Assembly: GCF_009659625.1 (NCBI RefSeq)
Contig: NZ_VOIW01000004.1
Span: 248,001 to 312,000 of the forward strand
Length of the DNA: 64,000 nt
Source of the DNA: Pseudomonas haemolytica
GTDB taxonomy: Bacteria; Pseudomonadota; Gammaproteobacteria; Pseudomonadales; Pseudomonadaceae
Reading direction: 5' to 3'
A program made the position numbers and the translations under genes. The notes under the pieces were generated by a model. It was not told the origin of the DNA. It ran no database searches and worked only from the letters and a program-made list of their open reading frames with translations. This document shows positions 12,071-20,595 of this stretch, piece by piece; position 1 is the stretch's first letter, and each line of letters starts with the position of its first letter.

Positions 12071-12793
12071 GTGATCAACTTCAACATCGCCCAATGGCGC
12101 GCCTGGGCTCCTGGCCTGGAGACTGCCGATGACTGGCACGCCTGGTGCCGGGCCCCGGTGTTGCTGCCTGCCAGTGATGCGTCGCCAGATGTGTCATTTT
12201 TGCCAGCTATGCAACGCCGCCGCCTGAGCCGCCTGGCGCGCATGGCCTTCAGTGTGGGCTGGCCACTGGCCGAGGGCTTGCAGGATTTGCCCCTGGTGTT
12301 TATCTCCCGGCACGGCGAAACCCCACGCACCCTGGATATTCTCAGCGACCTGGCCAATGACCAGCCGCTGTCGCCAACCCAGTTCAGCCTGTCGGTGCAC
12401 AACGCAGTGATTGGCCTGTGGTCGATCCTGCGCAATGAAACCAGCGAAATGACCGCCCTTGCCGCCGCCGGCGATGGCCTGGAACACGGCCTGCTCGAAG
12501 CCGCGGCATTGCTCAACGAAGGCGCCCCGGCGGTGCTGCTGGTGATCACTGAAGAACAGCCGCCCGAAGCCTACGCCGGCTGGATCCATGACGTCCCATT
12601 CCCCTACGCCCTCGGCCTGCTGCTGACGCCCGGCGACGAGTGGCAACTGGAACTCACCAGCGGCACTGTCCAACCCTCCACCACCGCCCAGTGGCCCCAT
12701 GCCCTGAACCTGCTGCGCACCCTGTTGACCGAACAGGGCGCCTGCCAACATGCCTGGAAGAACCGAGTATGGAACTGGCAACGCAAGCCCTGA
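12071..12793 (+). CDS. Ketosynthase-like chain-length factor of the APE cluster
   Basis: A 240-residue protein of the beta-ketoacyl synthase N-terminal type (Ketosyn_2, ApeC-like). It is much shorter than a full ketosynthase, and the position where a nucleophilic Cys would be expected reads SVHNAVIGLWS, so it should not catalyse condensation itself. In characterised APE systems such a chain-length factor pairs with a ketosynthase to set polyene length; the partner here would be the enzyme at 25400-26566. The start is GTG at 12071 after a weak ribosome-binding region. It is the first gene of the cluster, and its end overlaps the next gene by 25 bases. Confidence 0.78.
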   Translation: MINFNIAQWRAWAPGLETADDWHAWCRAPVLLPASDASPDVSFLPAMQRRRLSRLARMAFSVGWPLAEGLQDLPLVFISRHGETPRTLDILSDLANDQPLSPTQFSLSVHNAVIGLWSILRNETSEMTALAAAGDGLEHGLLEAAALLNEGAPAVLLVITEEQPPEAYAGWIHDVPFPYALGLLLTPGDEWQLELTSGTVQPSTTAQWPHALNLLRTLLTEQGACQHAWKNRVWNWQRKP

Positions 12794-13581
12794 CCGACAA
12801 GCCACGGGACGCCTACTACTGGCGCCTGTTCGCCACCGCCGCGAGCTTTTTCGTGTTCGGCGTGGGTGGGCTGTGCCTGCGTTTGCTGGTGTTCCCGTTG
12901 CTCAGTTGCCTGCCGGGCAGCGCCGAACAGCACCAGCGCCGCGCCCGCCACACTATCAGCCGGCTGTTCTGGTTCTTTATCCAGCTGATGCAGCGTGGCG
13001 GCGTGCTGACCTACAGCGTGGAAGGCGCCGAGAAGCTCGGGCGCCCCGGGCAGATGATCGTTGCCAACCACCCGTCGCTGATCGATGTGGTGTTCCTGAT
13101 CGGCCTGATGCGCCAGACCAACTGCGTGGTCAAGCAGAGCCTGTTTCAAAACCCGTTCACCCGCGGCCCGGTGCGCGATGCCGGCTATATCAGCAACGAC
13201 GGCAGCGCCGACATGCTCGATGCGGCGGCCGACGCCCTGCGCGCCGGCCAGACCCTGATCATCTTTCCCGAAGGCACCCGCACCACGCCCGGCGCCGCAC
13301 CCGCCTTTCATCGCGGCGGCGCGGCGATTGCCCTGCGGGGTGCGACAATCATCACCCCGGTGGTGATCAAGGTCAGCCCCACCACCCTGACCAAGGCTGA
13401 ACCCTGGTATCGCATTCCCAAACGTCGATTCCACTTCAGTTTGCGCGTGGGTGCCGATATAGAACCACAAGCGTTTGCCGCAGTCGGCCCCGCGCCCCAG
13501 GCATCACGCAAGCTTAACGATTACCTGCATCACTATTTCATTAAGGAGCTCGCCGAAGATGAGCGACCAACACCGCCTTGA
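12769..13581 (+). CDS. Lysophospholipid/1-acylglycerol-3-phosphate-type acyltransferase
   Basis: A 270-residue membrane-associated acyltransferase of the PlsC class. A hydrophobic N-terminal segment (about 20-48) precedes the catalytic HX4D motif (NHPSLIDVVF, His101/Asp106), and FPEGTRTTP matches the acceptor-binding block. In APE clusters an enzyme of this type (ApeD-like) probably transfers the polyene or a fatty acid to the lipid-linked head group; the exact acceptor is not visible from sequence. The ATG at 12769 overlaps the previous gene and the end overlaps the ACP gene, implying coupled translation. Confidence 0.82.
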   Translation: MELATQALTDKPRDAYYWRLFATAASFFVFGVGGLCLRLLVFPLLSCLPGSAEQHQRRARHTISRLFWFFIQLMQRGGVLTYSVEGAEKLGRPGQMIVANHPSLIDVVFLIGLMRQTNCVVKQSLFQNPFTRGPVRDAGYISNDGSADMLDAAADALRAGQTLIIFPEGTRTTPGAAPAFHRGGAAIALRGATIITPVVIKVSPTTLTKAEPWYRIPKRRFHFSLRVGADIEPQAFAAVGPAPQASRKLNDYLHHYFIKELAEDERPTPP

Positions 13582-13828
13582 GCACGACATAAAGACGCTG
13601 ATCATCGAGGCCCTGGGCCTGGAGGACATCAGCGCCGACGACATTGGCAGCGAACAGACCCTGTTCGGCGAAGGCCTGGGCCTGGATTCGGTCGACGCCC
13701 TGGAGTTGGGCCTGGCGATCCAGAAAACCTACGGCATCAAGATCGATGCCGACGCCAAGGACACCCGCAATCACTTCACTAACGTGGCCAGCCTTGCGGC
13801 GTTCGTCACGGCCCGACAGGCAGCTTGA
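13559..13828 (+). CDS. Acyl carrier protein 1 of the APE cluster
   Basis: An 89-residue acidic acyl carrier protein. The phosphopantetheine attachment serine lies in GLGLDSVDALELG, and the flanking helices fit the ACP four-helix fold. The start ATG lies inside the end of the acyltransferase gene. It carries the growing aryl polyene chain as a thioester. It differs clearly from the second ACP that follows, so the two may serve different steps (for example starter loading and elongation). That split is inference. Confidence 0.92.
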   Translation: MSDQHRLEHDIKTLIIEALGLEDISADDIGSEQTLFGEGLGLDSVDALELGLAIQKTYGIKIDADAKDTRNHFTNVASLAAFVTARQAA

Positions 13829-13837
13829 GACCGTACC

Positions 13838-14092
13838 ATGCAAACTCGTGACGATATTTTCAACACCCTGCGCGATGCCTTGGTGGAACTGTTTGAACTG
13901 CCCCCGGAGCGCGTGACCCCCGACGCCAACCTGTACCAGGACCTGGAAATCGACAGCATCGACGCCGTGGACCTGATCGACCATATCAAGCGCCAGACCG
14001 GCAAGAAGATCGCCGCCGAAGAGTTCAAGGCCGTGCGCACTGTGAACGACGTGGTTGAGGCGGTGTACCGTCTGGTCCAGCCCGCCGCATGA
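13838..14092 (+). CDS. Acyl carrier protein 2 of the APE cluster
   Basis: An 84-residue acyl carrier protein with the modification motif LEIDSIDAVDLIDHI. It sits 9 bases after ACP1 and overlaps the next gene by ATGA. Tandem unlike ACPs (ApeE/ApeF type) are characteristic of aryl polyene clusters. Confidence 0.92.
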   Translation: MQTRDDIFNTLRDALVELFELPPERVTPDANLYQDLEIDSIDAVDLIDHIKRQTGKKIAAEEFKAVRTVNDVVEAVYRLVQPAA

Positions 14093-14634
14093 GCCGGCTG
14101 ATCGGCCTTGGCCTGTTGTTGGCGGGGCTGCTGTACCCCTTCGCGGTGTATTACGGCACTGAGCACTTTGCGCCGTGGCAATTCGGCCTGCTACTGGGCA
14201 GCTTGTGGCTGCTGCGTGCACTGACCGCTACGCAGCGCCCCGGCAGCCGTTGGATGGCGGCGACAATAATCGTGTTCTGCCTGCTGCTGGCCTGGTTCGA
14301 TAACCCGCAGTGGCTGCGCTGGTACCCGAGCCTGGTCAGCGCGTTCATGCTGACGCTGTTCGGCCTGAGCCTGAAATACGGCCCACCGATGGTCGAGCGC
14401 CTGGCGCGCATGACCGACCCACACCTTGCGCCCCACGCGGTGGTGTATACCCGCCAGGTGACGGTGGTGTGGAGTGTGTTTTTTCTCTGTAATGGCCTGC
14501 TCGCCGCCGCGCTCACCCTGTGGGCGCCGTTGAGCTGGTGGACGTTGTACAACGGCCTGATCGCCTACGGGCTGATGGGCTTGTTGTTTGCCGTGGAATG
14601 GCTGGTACGACAAAGGGTTCGAGGCCGCGTATGA
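14089..14634 (+). CDS. APE-associated integral membrane protein (COG4648-like)
   Basis: A 181-residue protein that is mostly hydrophobic, with about six membrane segments (starting LIGLGLLLAGLLYPFAVYY) and short polar loops rich in Arg/Pro. It corresponds by position and character to the COG4648 membrane protein found between the ACPs and the AMP ligase in APE clusters (ApeG-like). Its role is unknown; membrane organisation of the synthase or transport are possibilities only. It overlaps both neighbours by ATGA. Confidence 0.72.
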   Translation: MSRLIGLGLLLAGLLYPFAVYYGTEHFAPWQFGLLLGSLWLLRALTATQRPGSRWMAATIIVFCLLLAWFDNPQWLRWYPSLVSAFMLTLFGLSLKYGPPMVERLARMTDPHLAPHAVVYTRQVTVVWSVFFLCNGLLAAALTLWAPLSWWTLYNGLIAYGLMGLLFAVEWLVRQRVRGRV

Positions 14635-16301
14635 ACGGGTTGAAACTTGAGCACATGCTGCTTGAGCCGCTGCAAGATCGCTGGGTAACCGCCGAGCCTG
14701 AAATGAATCACGCGCAGTTGTGGGAGCGCTCGCTGAGCCTGGCGGCGGGCCTGCAAGCGCGGGGTATTCGACGCCTGGCCGTGCATCTGGAAGACGCCGG
14801 GGTGCTGGCGATCGCGCTGCTGGGCGCCTGGCGTGCCGGTGCGAGCGTGCTGTTGCCCGCCGACCTGCAACCCCAGACCCGCCAACGCTGGGCTGATGCC
14901 GTAGATGCCTGGCTGGTTGAAGCCACCGACCTGGACGCGCTGTATCAAGCGCCGTTGAGCCCTGCCGCCCTCGACCTCGACACCTGCCAACTGAGCCTGT
15001 GCACTTCCGGCTCCAGCGGCGAACCCAAGCGCATCGACAAAACCCTGCGCCAGCTGGCTAACGAAGTGCAGGCCCTGGAAGCGCTCTGGGGAGCGGAGCT
15101 CAAAGACGCGTGCATCATCGGCAGCGTCGCCACCCAGCACATCTACGGTTTACTGTTCCGCGTGCTGTGGCCGCTGTGCGCCGGCCGCCCTTTTGCGCGC
15201 AAGCAACTGGCATTCCCCGAGGACATGCAACGCGCCAGCCGCGAGCACGCACAATTTGCCTGGGTGGCCAGCCCGGCGCTGCTCAAGCGCATGGGCGACA
15301 ACCTCGACTGGCCAGCGCTGAGCCAAGTGGCGCGGGTGTTTTCCTCCGGTGGCGCGTTGCCTGTTGAAGCCGCCGGCAGCCTGTACGACCGCTTGCAGCA
15401 ATGGCCGACGGAAATCCTCGGCAGCTCGGAGACCGGCGGCATCGCCTGGCGCCAGGGCGCGCAACCCTGGCAGCCGTTCGCCGACGTGCAACTGAGCCAG
15501 GATGCGGACGGCGCCCTGCGCATCGCCTCGCCTTATCTGCCTGAGGGTCATGTGGAACAAACCGCCGACGCCGCACGCATCCATTCCGATGGCCGTTTCG
15601 AGCTGCTGGGCCGCCTGGACCGCATCGTCAAGCTGGAAGAAAAACGCATCTCCCTGCCGATGCTGGAGCAAGCCCTAATGGCTCACCCCTGGGTTGCTGA
15701 AACGCGCCTGGGCGTGGTGCAGGAAAACCGCGCCACCCTCGGTGCCTTGGTGGTGCTCAGCGCTGATGGCCTGCATGCCCTGCGCAACCAGGGCCGGCGC
15801 ACAGTCACCCAAACCCTGCGCCAGCACCTGAGCCAACATTGCGAAGCCCTGGCCCTGCCCCGGCGCTGGCGGTTGCTGCGCCAACTGCCGCTGAACAGCC
15901 AGGGCAAGCTGCCCCAGGCCGCGGTCGAAGCCTTGCTGTTGGCGCCACGGCCGAAAGCCCCGGAGGTTTTGGAGCAGGTCGAAACCAATGGCGAATGGAC
16001 CGTGCAACTGAGCATCCCGCCGGACCTGGCCTATTTCAGCGGGCACTTCCCGGTCACCCCGGTGTTGCCGGGCGTGGTGCAGGTGGAATGGGCGTTCAAC
16101 CTCGGCCAGCAGCTGCTTGATTTGCCGGGCACATTCGCCGGGATGGAAGTACTCAAGTTTCAGCAACTGGTGCGCCCAGGCGACCGTATCGAACTGCACC
16201 TGCGCTTTGATCGGGAACGCAGCAAGCTGTACTTCGCTTACCGCAACGGCGTCGCGGCCTGTTCCAGTGGCCGCATACAGCTGGAAGCCGCCCATGCATA
16301 A
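14631..16301 (+). CDS. AMP-dependent acyl/aryl ligase fused to a FabZ-like dehydratase
   Basis: A 556-residue fusion. Residues 1 to about 445 form an adenylating ligase (P-loop TSGSSGEPK at 125-133, [12 protein letters not shown], then [16 protein letters not shown]), suited to activating an aromatic acid for loading onto ACP. From about residue 448 to the end is a hotdog domain with the dehydratase signature [14 protein letters not shown] (His472 in the catalytic position of FabZ). In the E. coli/Xenorhabdus type of cluster these activities are separate proteins (ApeH and ApeI). The start ATG overlaps the previous stop by ATGA, and the next gene begins 8 bases before the stop. Confidence 0.85.
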   Translation: MNGLKLEHMLLEPLQDRWVTAEPEMNHAQLWERSLSLAAGLQARGIRRLAVHLEDAGVLAIALLGAWRAGASVLLPADLQPQTRQRWADAVDAWLVEATDLDALYQAPLSPAALDLDTCQLSLCTSGSSGEPKRIDKTLRQLANEVQALEALWGAELKDACIIGSVATQHIYGLLFRVLWPLCAGRPFARKQLAFPEDMQRASREHAQFAWVASPALLKRMGDNLDWPALSQVARVFSSGGALPVEAAGSLYDRLQQWPTEILGSSETGGIAWRQGAQPWQPFADVQLSQDADGALRIASPYLPEGHVEQTADAARIHSDGRFELLGRLDRIVKLEEKRISLPMLEQALMAHPWVAETRLGVVQENRATLGALVVLSADGLHALRNQGRRTVTQTLRQHLSQHCEALALPRRWRLLRQLPLNSQGKLPQAAVEALLLAPRPKAPEVLEQVETNGEWTVQLSIPPDLAYFSGHFPVTPVLPGVVQVEWAFNLGQQLLDLPGTFAGMEVLKFQQLVRPGDRIELHLRFDRERSKLYFAYRNGVAACSSGRIQLEAAHA

Positions 16302-17028
16302 CCCTTGCGCACTCATCCCGGTGTACAACCATGAAGCCGCCGTACCCGCCGTGGTCCGCAGCCTGCTCAACACTGGCCTGCCCTGCCTGCTGGTCGACGA
16401 CGGCAGCAGCCCGGCCTGCGCGGCGGTGTTAGCGCAACTGGCGACGCTGGAAAACGTCACCCTGCTGACCCTGCCCAGCAACCAGGGCAAGGGCGGCGCG
16501 GTCATGGCCGGTTTCCGTGAGGCGGTGCGCCTGGGCTACACCCATGCCCTGCAAGTGGACGCCGACGGCCAGCATGACCTGCGCGAAGTCGAAACCTTTA
16601 TCGACACTTCCCGCCGGCACCCCAACGCGATCATCTGCGGCTACCCCGAGTACGACGACAGCGTGCCCAAAGGCCGCTTGTATGCGCGCTACCTGACCCA
16701 CGTATGGGTATGGATCAACACCCTGTCACTGCAGATTCGCGATTCGATGTGCGGCTTTCGCGTGTACCCGCTGGCGCCGACCCTGGCCTTGATGGACTCG
16801 GCCTACATCGGCACGCACATGGATTTCGACTCGGACATCCTGGTGCGCTTGGCCTGGCGCAACCAACCAATGCGCTGGCTACCGACCCAGGTGCACTACC
16901 CGGCCGACGGCCTGTCGCACTTTCGCTTGTTCCGCGACAACGTACGCATCAGCGCGATGCACACACGGTTGTTCTTCGGCATGTTGGTGCGTGCGCCGAT
17001 GATCCTGTGGCGACGGTGGCAGGCATGA
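16294..17028 (+). CDS. Family 2 glycosyltransferase
   Basis: A 244-residue GT-A fold glycosyltransferase. It begins CALIPVYNHEAAV, with LLVDDGSS for nucleotide-sugar binding and LQVDADGQHDL for the DxD metal site, close in layout to dolichol-phosphate-mannose-type GT2 enzymes. A C-terminal amphipathic or hydrophobic tail (RLFFGMLVRAPMILW) suggests membrane contact. In APE clusters a GT2 domain is often fused to an acyltransferase (ApeJ-like); here the two are separate genes overlapping by ATGA. It probably adds a sugar to the lipid anchor. Donor and acceptor are not known. Confidence 0.82.
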   Translation: MHNPCALIPVYNHEAAVPAVVRSLLNTGLPCLLVDDGSSPACAAVLAQLATLENVTLLTLPSNQGKGGAVMAGFREAVRLGYTHALQVDADGQHDLREVETFIDTSRRHPNAIICGYPEYDDSVPKGRLYARYLTHVWVWINTLSLQIRDSMCGFRVYPLAPTLALMDSAYIGTHMDFDSDILVRLAWRNQPMRWLPTQVHYPADGLSHFRLFRDNVRISAMHTRLFFGMLVRAPMILWRRWQA

Positions 17029-17960
17029 GCGACAGCACCAAGCACTGGGCCGACCGCGAGGAGCGCGGCAGCTTCTGGCTGATGAAATTCACCGCGGTCG
17101 CCGCAAAAGTACTCGGTCGTCGCCTGCTGAGCCCGTTGCTGTACAGCATCGTTTTCTACTTCTTCTTGTTCGGCCGCACCGCGCGCCACAGCGCCTGGCA
17201 ATACCAACAGCGCCTGGCCGAATGGAGCGGGCGCGATGAGCTGAGGCCCACCCACAGGAAAGTCTTCGGCCAGTTCATGGCCTTCGCCGATTCGCTGCTG
17301 GACAAGCTCGACGTGTGGAACGGCAAGCTGCGCCTGGAGCAGATCGAAATCAACGACCCGGCGCAATTGCGCGGGCAACTGCGTGGCGAGCGCGGGCAGA
17401 TGCTGGTGGGCGCGCACCTGGGCAACCTCGAAGTGTGCCGCGCCCTCGCAGAGATCGGTGAGCAAGTCACCATGAACGTGCTGGTGCACACCAAACACGC
17501 CGAGCGCTTCAACCGTCTGCTCGGTGAAGCCGGGGCCACCCATTTGCGCCTGATCCAGGTCAGCGAGCTGGACCCGGCCACCATGCTGCTGCTCAGCCAA
17601 CGCCTGGACGACGGCGAGTGGCTGGCGATTGCCGGCGACCGCGTACCGCTGCACGGCGGGCGCCGGGTGCGCGTGGATTTCCTCGGCCACGATGCCGCCT
17701 TCCCCCAAGGCCCGTGGCTGTTGGCCGGCCTGCTCAAATGCCCGGTGAACCTGCTGATGTGCCTGAAACACCAAGGCCGCTATCGCCTGACCATCGAGCC
17801 TTTCGCGCCATTGATCGAATGGAAGCGCAGTACCCGCGAGCAAGTCATTGCCGAGTGGGCCGCACGCTACGCCGCACGCCTGGGCCAGTTCTGCCTGCAG
17901 GCGCCCCAACAATGGTTCAACTTTTACCCTTTCTGGAAGACCGATGACAACGCATCTTGA
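17025..17960 (+). CDS. LpxL-like lipid acyltransferase
   Basis: A 311-residue protein of the lipid A lauroyl/myristoyl acyltransferase family. An N-terminal membrane helix (YSIVFYFFLFG) is followed by the catalytic HX4E-type motif (GAHLGNLEVCRAL) and a later IAGDRVPLHGG block. Together with the GT2 gene, which it overlaps by ATGA, it corresponds to the glycosyl/acyl transferase pair that attaches aryl polyenes to a lipid anchor in the outer membrane. It could instead modify lipid A, but its position inside the cluster argues against that. Confidence 0.8.
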   Translation: MSDSTKHWADREERGSFWLMKFTAVAAKVLGRRLLSPLLYSIVFYFFLFGRTARHSAWQYQQRLAEWSGRDELRPTHRKVFGQFMAFADSLLDKLDVWNGKLRLEQIEINDPAQLRGQLRGERGQMLVGAHLGNLEVCRALAEIGEQVTMNVLVHTKHAERFNRLLGEAGATHLRLIQVSELDPATMLLLSQRLDDGEWLAIAGDRVPLHGGRRVRVDFLGHDAAFPQGPWLLAGLLKCPVNLLMCLKHQGRYRLTIEPFAPLIEWKRSTREQVIAEWAARYAARLGQFCLQAPQQWFNFYPFWKTDDNAS

Positions 17961-19485
17961 GCCGGTAACCTTTGGCGAGCGCCCTTTGGGCATCGAAGAC
18001 GTGCTGGCCCTGGCCAACCGTCAGGCGCCCACGCAGTTGCAGGATGACGTGGCCTATCGCCAGCGCATTGCCAAGGGCGCGCAGTTCCTCGACTCGCTGC
18101 TGGACAAGGAAGGCGTGATCTACGGCGTGACCACCGGCTACGGCGACTCCTGCGTGGTGGCGGTGCCGCTGGAGCACGTCGAGGCGCTGCCGCGTCACCT
18201 GTACACCTTTCACGGGTGCGGGTTGGGCAAGTTGCTGGATGCCCAGGCGACCCGAGCGGTGCTGGCGGCGCGTTTGCAGTCGCTGTGCCACGGCGTGTCT
18301 GGTGTGCGTGTGGAGCTGCTGGAGCGCCTGCATGGGTTCCTCGAACACGACGTACTGCCGCTGATCCCGGAGGAAGGTTCGGTGGGCGCCAGCGGTGATC
18401 TGACGCCGTTGTCCTATGTGGCGGCGACCTTGTCCGGCGAGCGCGAAGTGCTGTTCCGTGGCGAACGTCGCCAGGCGGCCGATGTGCACCGCGAACTGGG
18501 TTGGGAACCGCTGGTACTGCGCCCCAAAGAAGCCCTGGCGTTGATGAACGGCACTGCAGTGATGACTGGCATTGCCTGCCTGGCCTTCGCCCGCGCCGAC
18601 TACCTGCTGCACCTGGCCACGCGCATCACCGCGCTCAATGTGGTGGCGCTGCAAGGCAACCCGGAGCACTTCGACGAGCGCCTGTTCGCCGCCAAGCCAC
18701 ACCCGGGGCAGATGCAGGTCGCCGCATGGCTGCGCAACGACCTGGCGATTGATGCACCCACCGCGCCGCTGCATCGCCTGCAGGATCGCTATTCGCTGCG
18801 CTGTGCACCCCACGTACTCGGTGTGCTGGCTGACAGCCTGAACTGGCTGCGTTCGTTTATCGAGATCGAGCTCAACAGTGCCAATGACAACCCGATCATC
18901 GACGCAGAGGAAGAACGCGTGCTGCACGGCGGGCACTTCTACGGCGGACATATCGCCTTCGCCATGGACAGCCTCAAGACTCTGGTAGCCAACGTTGCCG
19001 ACCTGCTCGACCGCCAGCTCGCGCTGCTGGTGGACGTGCGTTACAACCACGGCCTGCCGAGCAACCTGTCGGGCGCCCCGGCCGACCGCGCGATGATCAA
19101 CCACGGCTTCAAGGCGGTGCAGATCGGCACCAGTGCCTGGACCGCCGAAGCCCTGAAAAACACCATGCCGGCCAGCGTGTTTTCGCGCTCCACCGAGTGC
19201 CACAACCAGGACAAGGTGAGCATGGGCACCATTGCCGCTCGCGATGCGATCCGTGTGCTGGAGCTGACCGAACAGGTGGCCGCCGCTACCCTGCTCGCCG
19301 CCAACCAAGGTGTGTGGCTGCGCGCCCAGGCCGAGGATGCACGGCCGCTGCCACCGGCATTGGCCGCGATGCACGCAGAACTGGCCCAGGACTTCCCGCC
19401 CGTCATCGAAGACCGTGCCCTGGAAGGCGAACTGCGCCTGTGCCTGCAACGCATCGCCGCGCAACACTGGAGGCTGCATGCGTAG
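17944..19485 (+). CDS. Aromatic amino acid ammonia-lyase (HAL/PAL/TAL family)
   Basis: A 513-residue MIO-dependent lyase. The self-processing Ala-Ser-Gly tripeptide is at 149-151 (GSVGASGDLTPLSY), the catalytic Tyr60 is in YGVTTGYGDS, and SANDNPIID and RSTECHNQDKVSMG belong to the active-site core. Such enzymes deaminate His, Phe or Tyr; in aryl polyene and flexirubin pathways the product (cinnamate or coumarate) is the aromatic starter. By hand alignment the substrate-selectivity pair reads Phe89-His90, which is neither the His-Leu of Rhodobacter TAL nor the Ser-His of HAL. The start overlaps the acyltransferase end by 17 bases. Confidence 0.88.
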   Translation: MTTHLEPVTFGERPLGIEDVLALANRQAPTQLQDDVAYRQRIAKGAQFLDSLLDKEGVIYGVTTGYGDSCVVAVPLEHVEALPRHLYTFHGCGLGKLLDAQATRAVLAARLQSLCHGVSGVRVELLERLHGFLEHDVLPLIPEEGSVGASGDLTPLSYVAATLSGEREVLFRGERRQAADVHRELGWEPLVLRPKEALALMNGTAVMTGIACLAFARADYLLHLATRITALNVVALQGNPEHFDERLFAAKPHPGQMQVAAWLRNDLAIDAPTAPLHRLQDRYSLRCAPHVLGVLADSLNWLRSFIEIELNSANDNPIIDAEEERVLHGGHFYGGHIAFAMDSLKTLVANVADLLDRQLALLVDVRYNHGLPSNLSGAPADRAMINHGFKAVQIGTSAWTAEALKNTMPASVFSRSTECHNQDKVSMGTIAARDAIRVLELTEQVAAATLLAANQGVWLRAQAEDARPLPPALAAMHAELAQDFPPVIEDRALEGELRLCLQRIAAQHWRLHA

Positions 19486-19906
19486 CCCCGGCGTATTGCA
19501 CAGCGACACTGAAATCCTCGTGCCGTTTTTCGATATCGACACCATGAACGTGGTGTGGCACGGGCATTACGTGAAGTACCTGGAAGTGGCGCGCTGTGCG
19601 TTGCTGGACAAGATTGGCCATAACTACACGGCAATGCTCGAGTCCGGCTACGCCTGGCCGGTGATCGACATGCAGCTACGCTATGTGCGTGGCGCTACCT
19701 TTGGCCAAACCCTTAATGTGCGCGCCAGCCTGGTGGAGTGGGAGAACCGTTTGAAGGTGAACTACCTGATCACTGACCTTGCCAGCGGCGAGCGCCTGAC
19801 CCGCGCCAGCACCGTGCAAGTAGCGGTGGAAATCGCCAGCCGCGAGATGCAGTTGGCCTCCCCCAAGATATTCACCGACGCCGTAGAAAGGGCTTTGAAA
19901 TGCTGA
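19478..19906 (+). CDS. Hotdog acyl-CoA/acyl-ACP thioesterase (4HBT type)
   Basis: A 142-residue single-hotdog thioesterase. The signature FFDIDTMNVVWHGHYVKYLE contains the catalytic Asp (about Asp21) and the HGHY motif of the 4-hydroxybenzoyl-CoA/YbgC family. In APE biosynthesis a thioesterase of this kind (ApeK-like) may release or proofread acyl-ACP intermediates. It overlaps the ammonia-lyase end by 8 bases, and its stop codon overlaps the start of the LolA-like gene (ATGCTGA), a tight coupling that shows where that gene's original start lies. Confidence 0.86.
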   Translation: MRSPGVLHSDTEILVPFFDIDTMNVVWHGHYVKYLEVARCALLDKIGHNYTAMLESGYAWPVIDMQLRYVRGATFGQTLNVRASLVEWENRLKVNYLITDLASGERLTRASTVQVAVEIASREMQLASPKIFTDAVERALKC

Positions 19907-20595
19907 CCCCTGTGGGAGCGGGCTTGCTCGCGAAGATCGTCAACGATAACGCGGTTCGCCTGATACTGCGCGGCGTCCTTAAGTCCTTCGCGAGCAAGCC
20001 CGCTCCCACAGGGATTGTGCTCACCCTGTTGTTGAGTTTCCCAGGCTTGGCGCAGGCGTTTGATTTGCAACAGCTCAGCGACCAACTGGCCAAACCCTCA
20101 GTGATCCACGGCAACTTCACCCAGGAAAAACACCTGCGTGCCCTGCCCCAGCCGTTGGTCAGCAAAGGCACCTTCGTGCTCGCCAAGGACCACGGCCTGC
20201 TGTGGCTGTTGAAAACTCCGCTGCAACAGGACTACCGCATCAGCGCCCAGGGCATCGCCCGGCGTGACGCCAACGGCTGGCAACCGCTGCCGAACAAGAG
20301 CGCCGGTGCCGAGCAGAATCGCCTGTTCCTCGCCGTACTCCAGGGTGACAGCAGCGGCTTGCAGCGTGACTTCGACCTGCAACTGCAAGGCCAGGCCCAG
20401 CAGTGGAAACTCACGCTGATCCCGCGCTCGCTGCTGCTCAAGCAAGTGTTCACCCAGATCAATATCGACGGCGGCGAGCTTGTGCAAACCATCGAACTGC
20501 TGGAAACCCAAGGCGACAGCACCGTGCTGCGCATGCAGGACAGCACGGCAAGCCAGCCCTTGAGCGATGCGGAGCAACACGACTTTGCCCAGTGA
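19900..20595 (+). CDS. LolA-like outer-membrane lipoprotein carrier of the APE cluster
   Basis: A 231-residue frame whose body from about residue 54 is LolA-like (LQQLSDQLAKPSVIHGNFTQ, then the repeating strands of the half-barrel). APE clusters encode a dedicated LolA homologue (ApeL-like) working with an MMPL exporter to move the pigment or its lipid to the outer membrane. The ATG at 19900 overlaps the thioesterase stop and is the expected start, but codons 4-38 are a REPIN (PVGAGLLAK ... SKPAPTG), so the export signal is split from the original N-terminus. A GTG at 20017 (residue 40) would give a short signal (LTLLLSFPGLAQA) lacking a positive n-region. Confidence 0.8.
   Translation: MLTPVGAGLLAKIVNDNAVRLILRGVLKSFASKPAPTGIVLTLLLSFPGLAQAFDLQQLSDQLAKPSVIHGNFTQEKHLRALPQPLVSKGTFVLAKDHGLLWLLKTPLQQDYRISAQGIARRDANGWQPLPNKSAGAEQNRLFLAVLQGDSSGLQRDFDLQLQGQAQQWKLTLIPRSLLLKQVFTQINIDGGELVQTIELLETQGDSTVLRMQDSTASQPLSDAEQHDFAQ
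19908..20013. repeat. REPIN (GCGGGCTTGCTCGCGAA type) inside a coding frame
   Basis: Inverted arms ccctgtgggagcgggcttgc and gcaagcccgctcccacaggg enclose about 55 bases, including atcgtcaacgataacgcgg. The element is read through in frame by the LolA-like gene. The loop resembles that of the element at 54284-54383. Confidence 0.9.
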
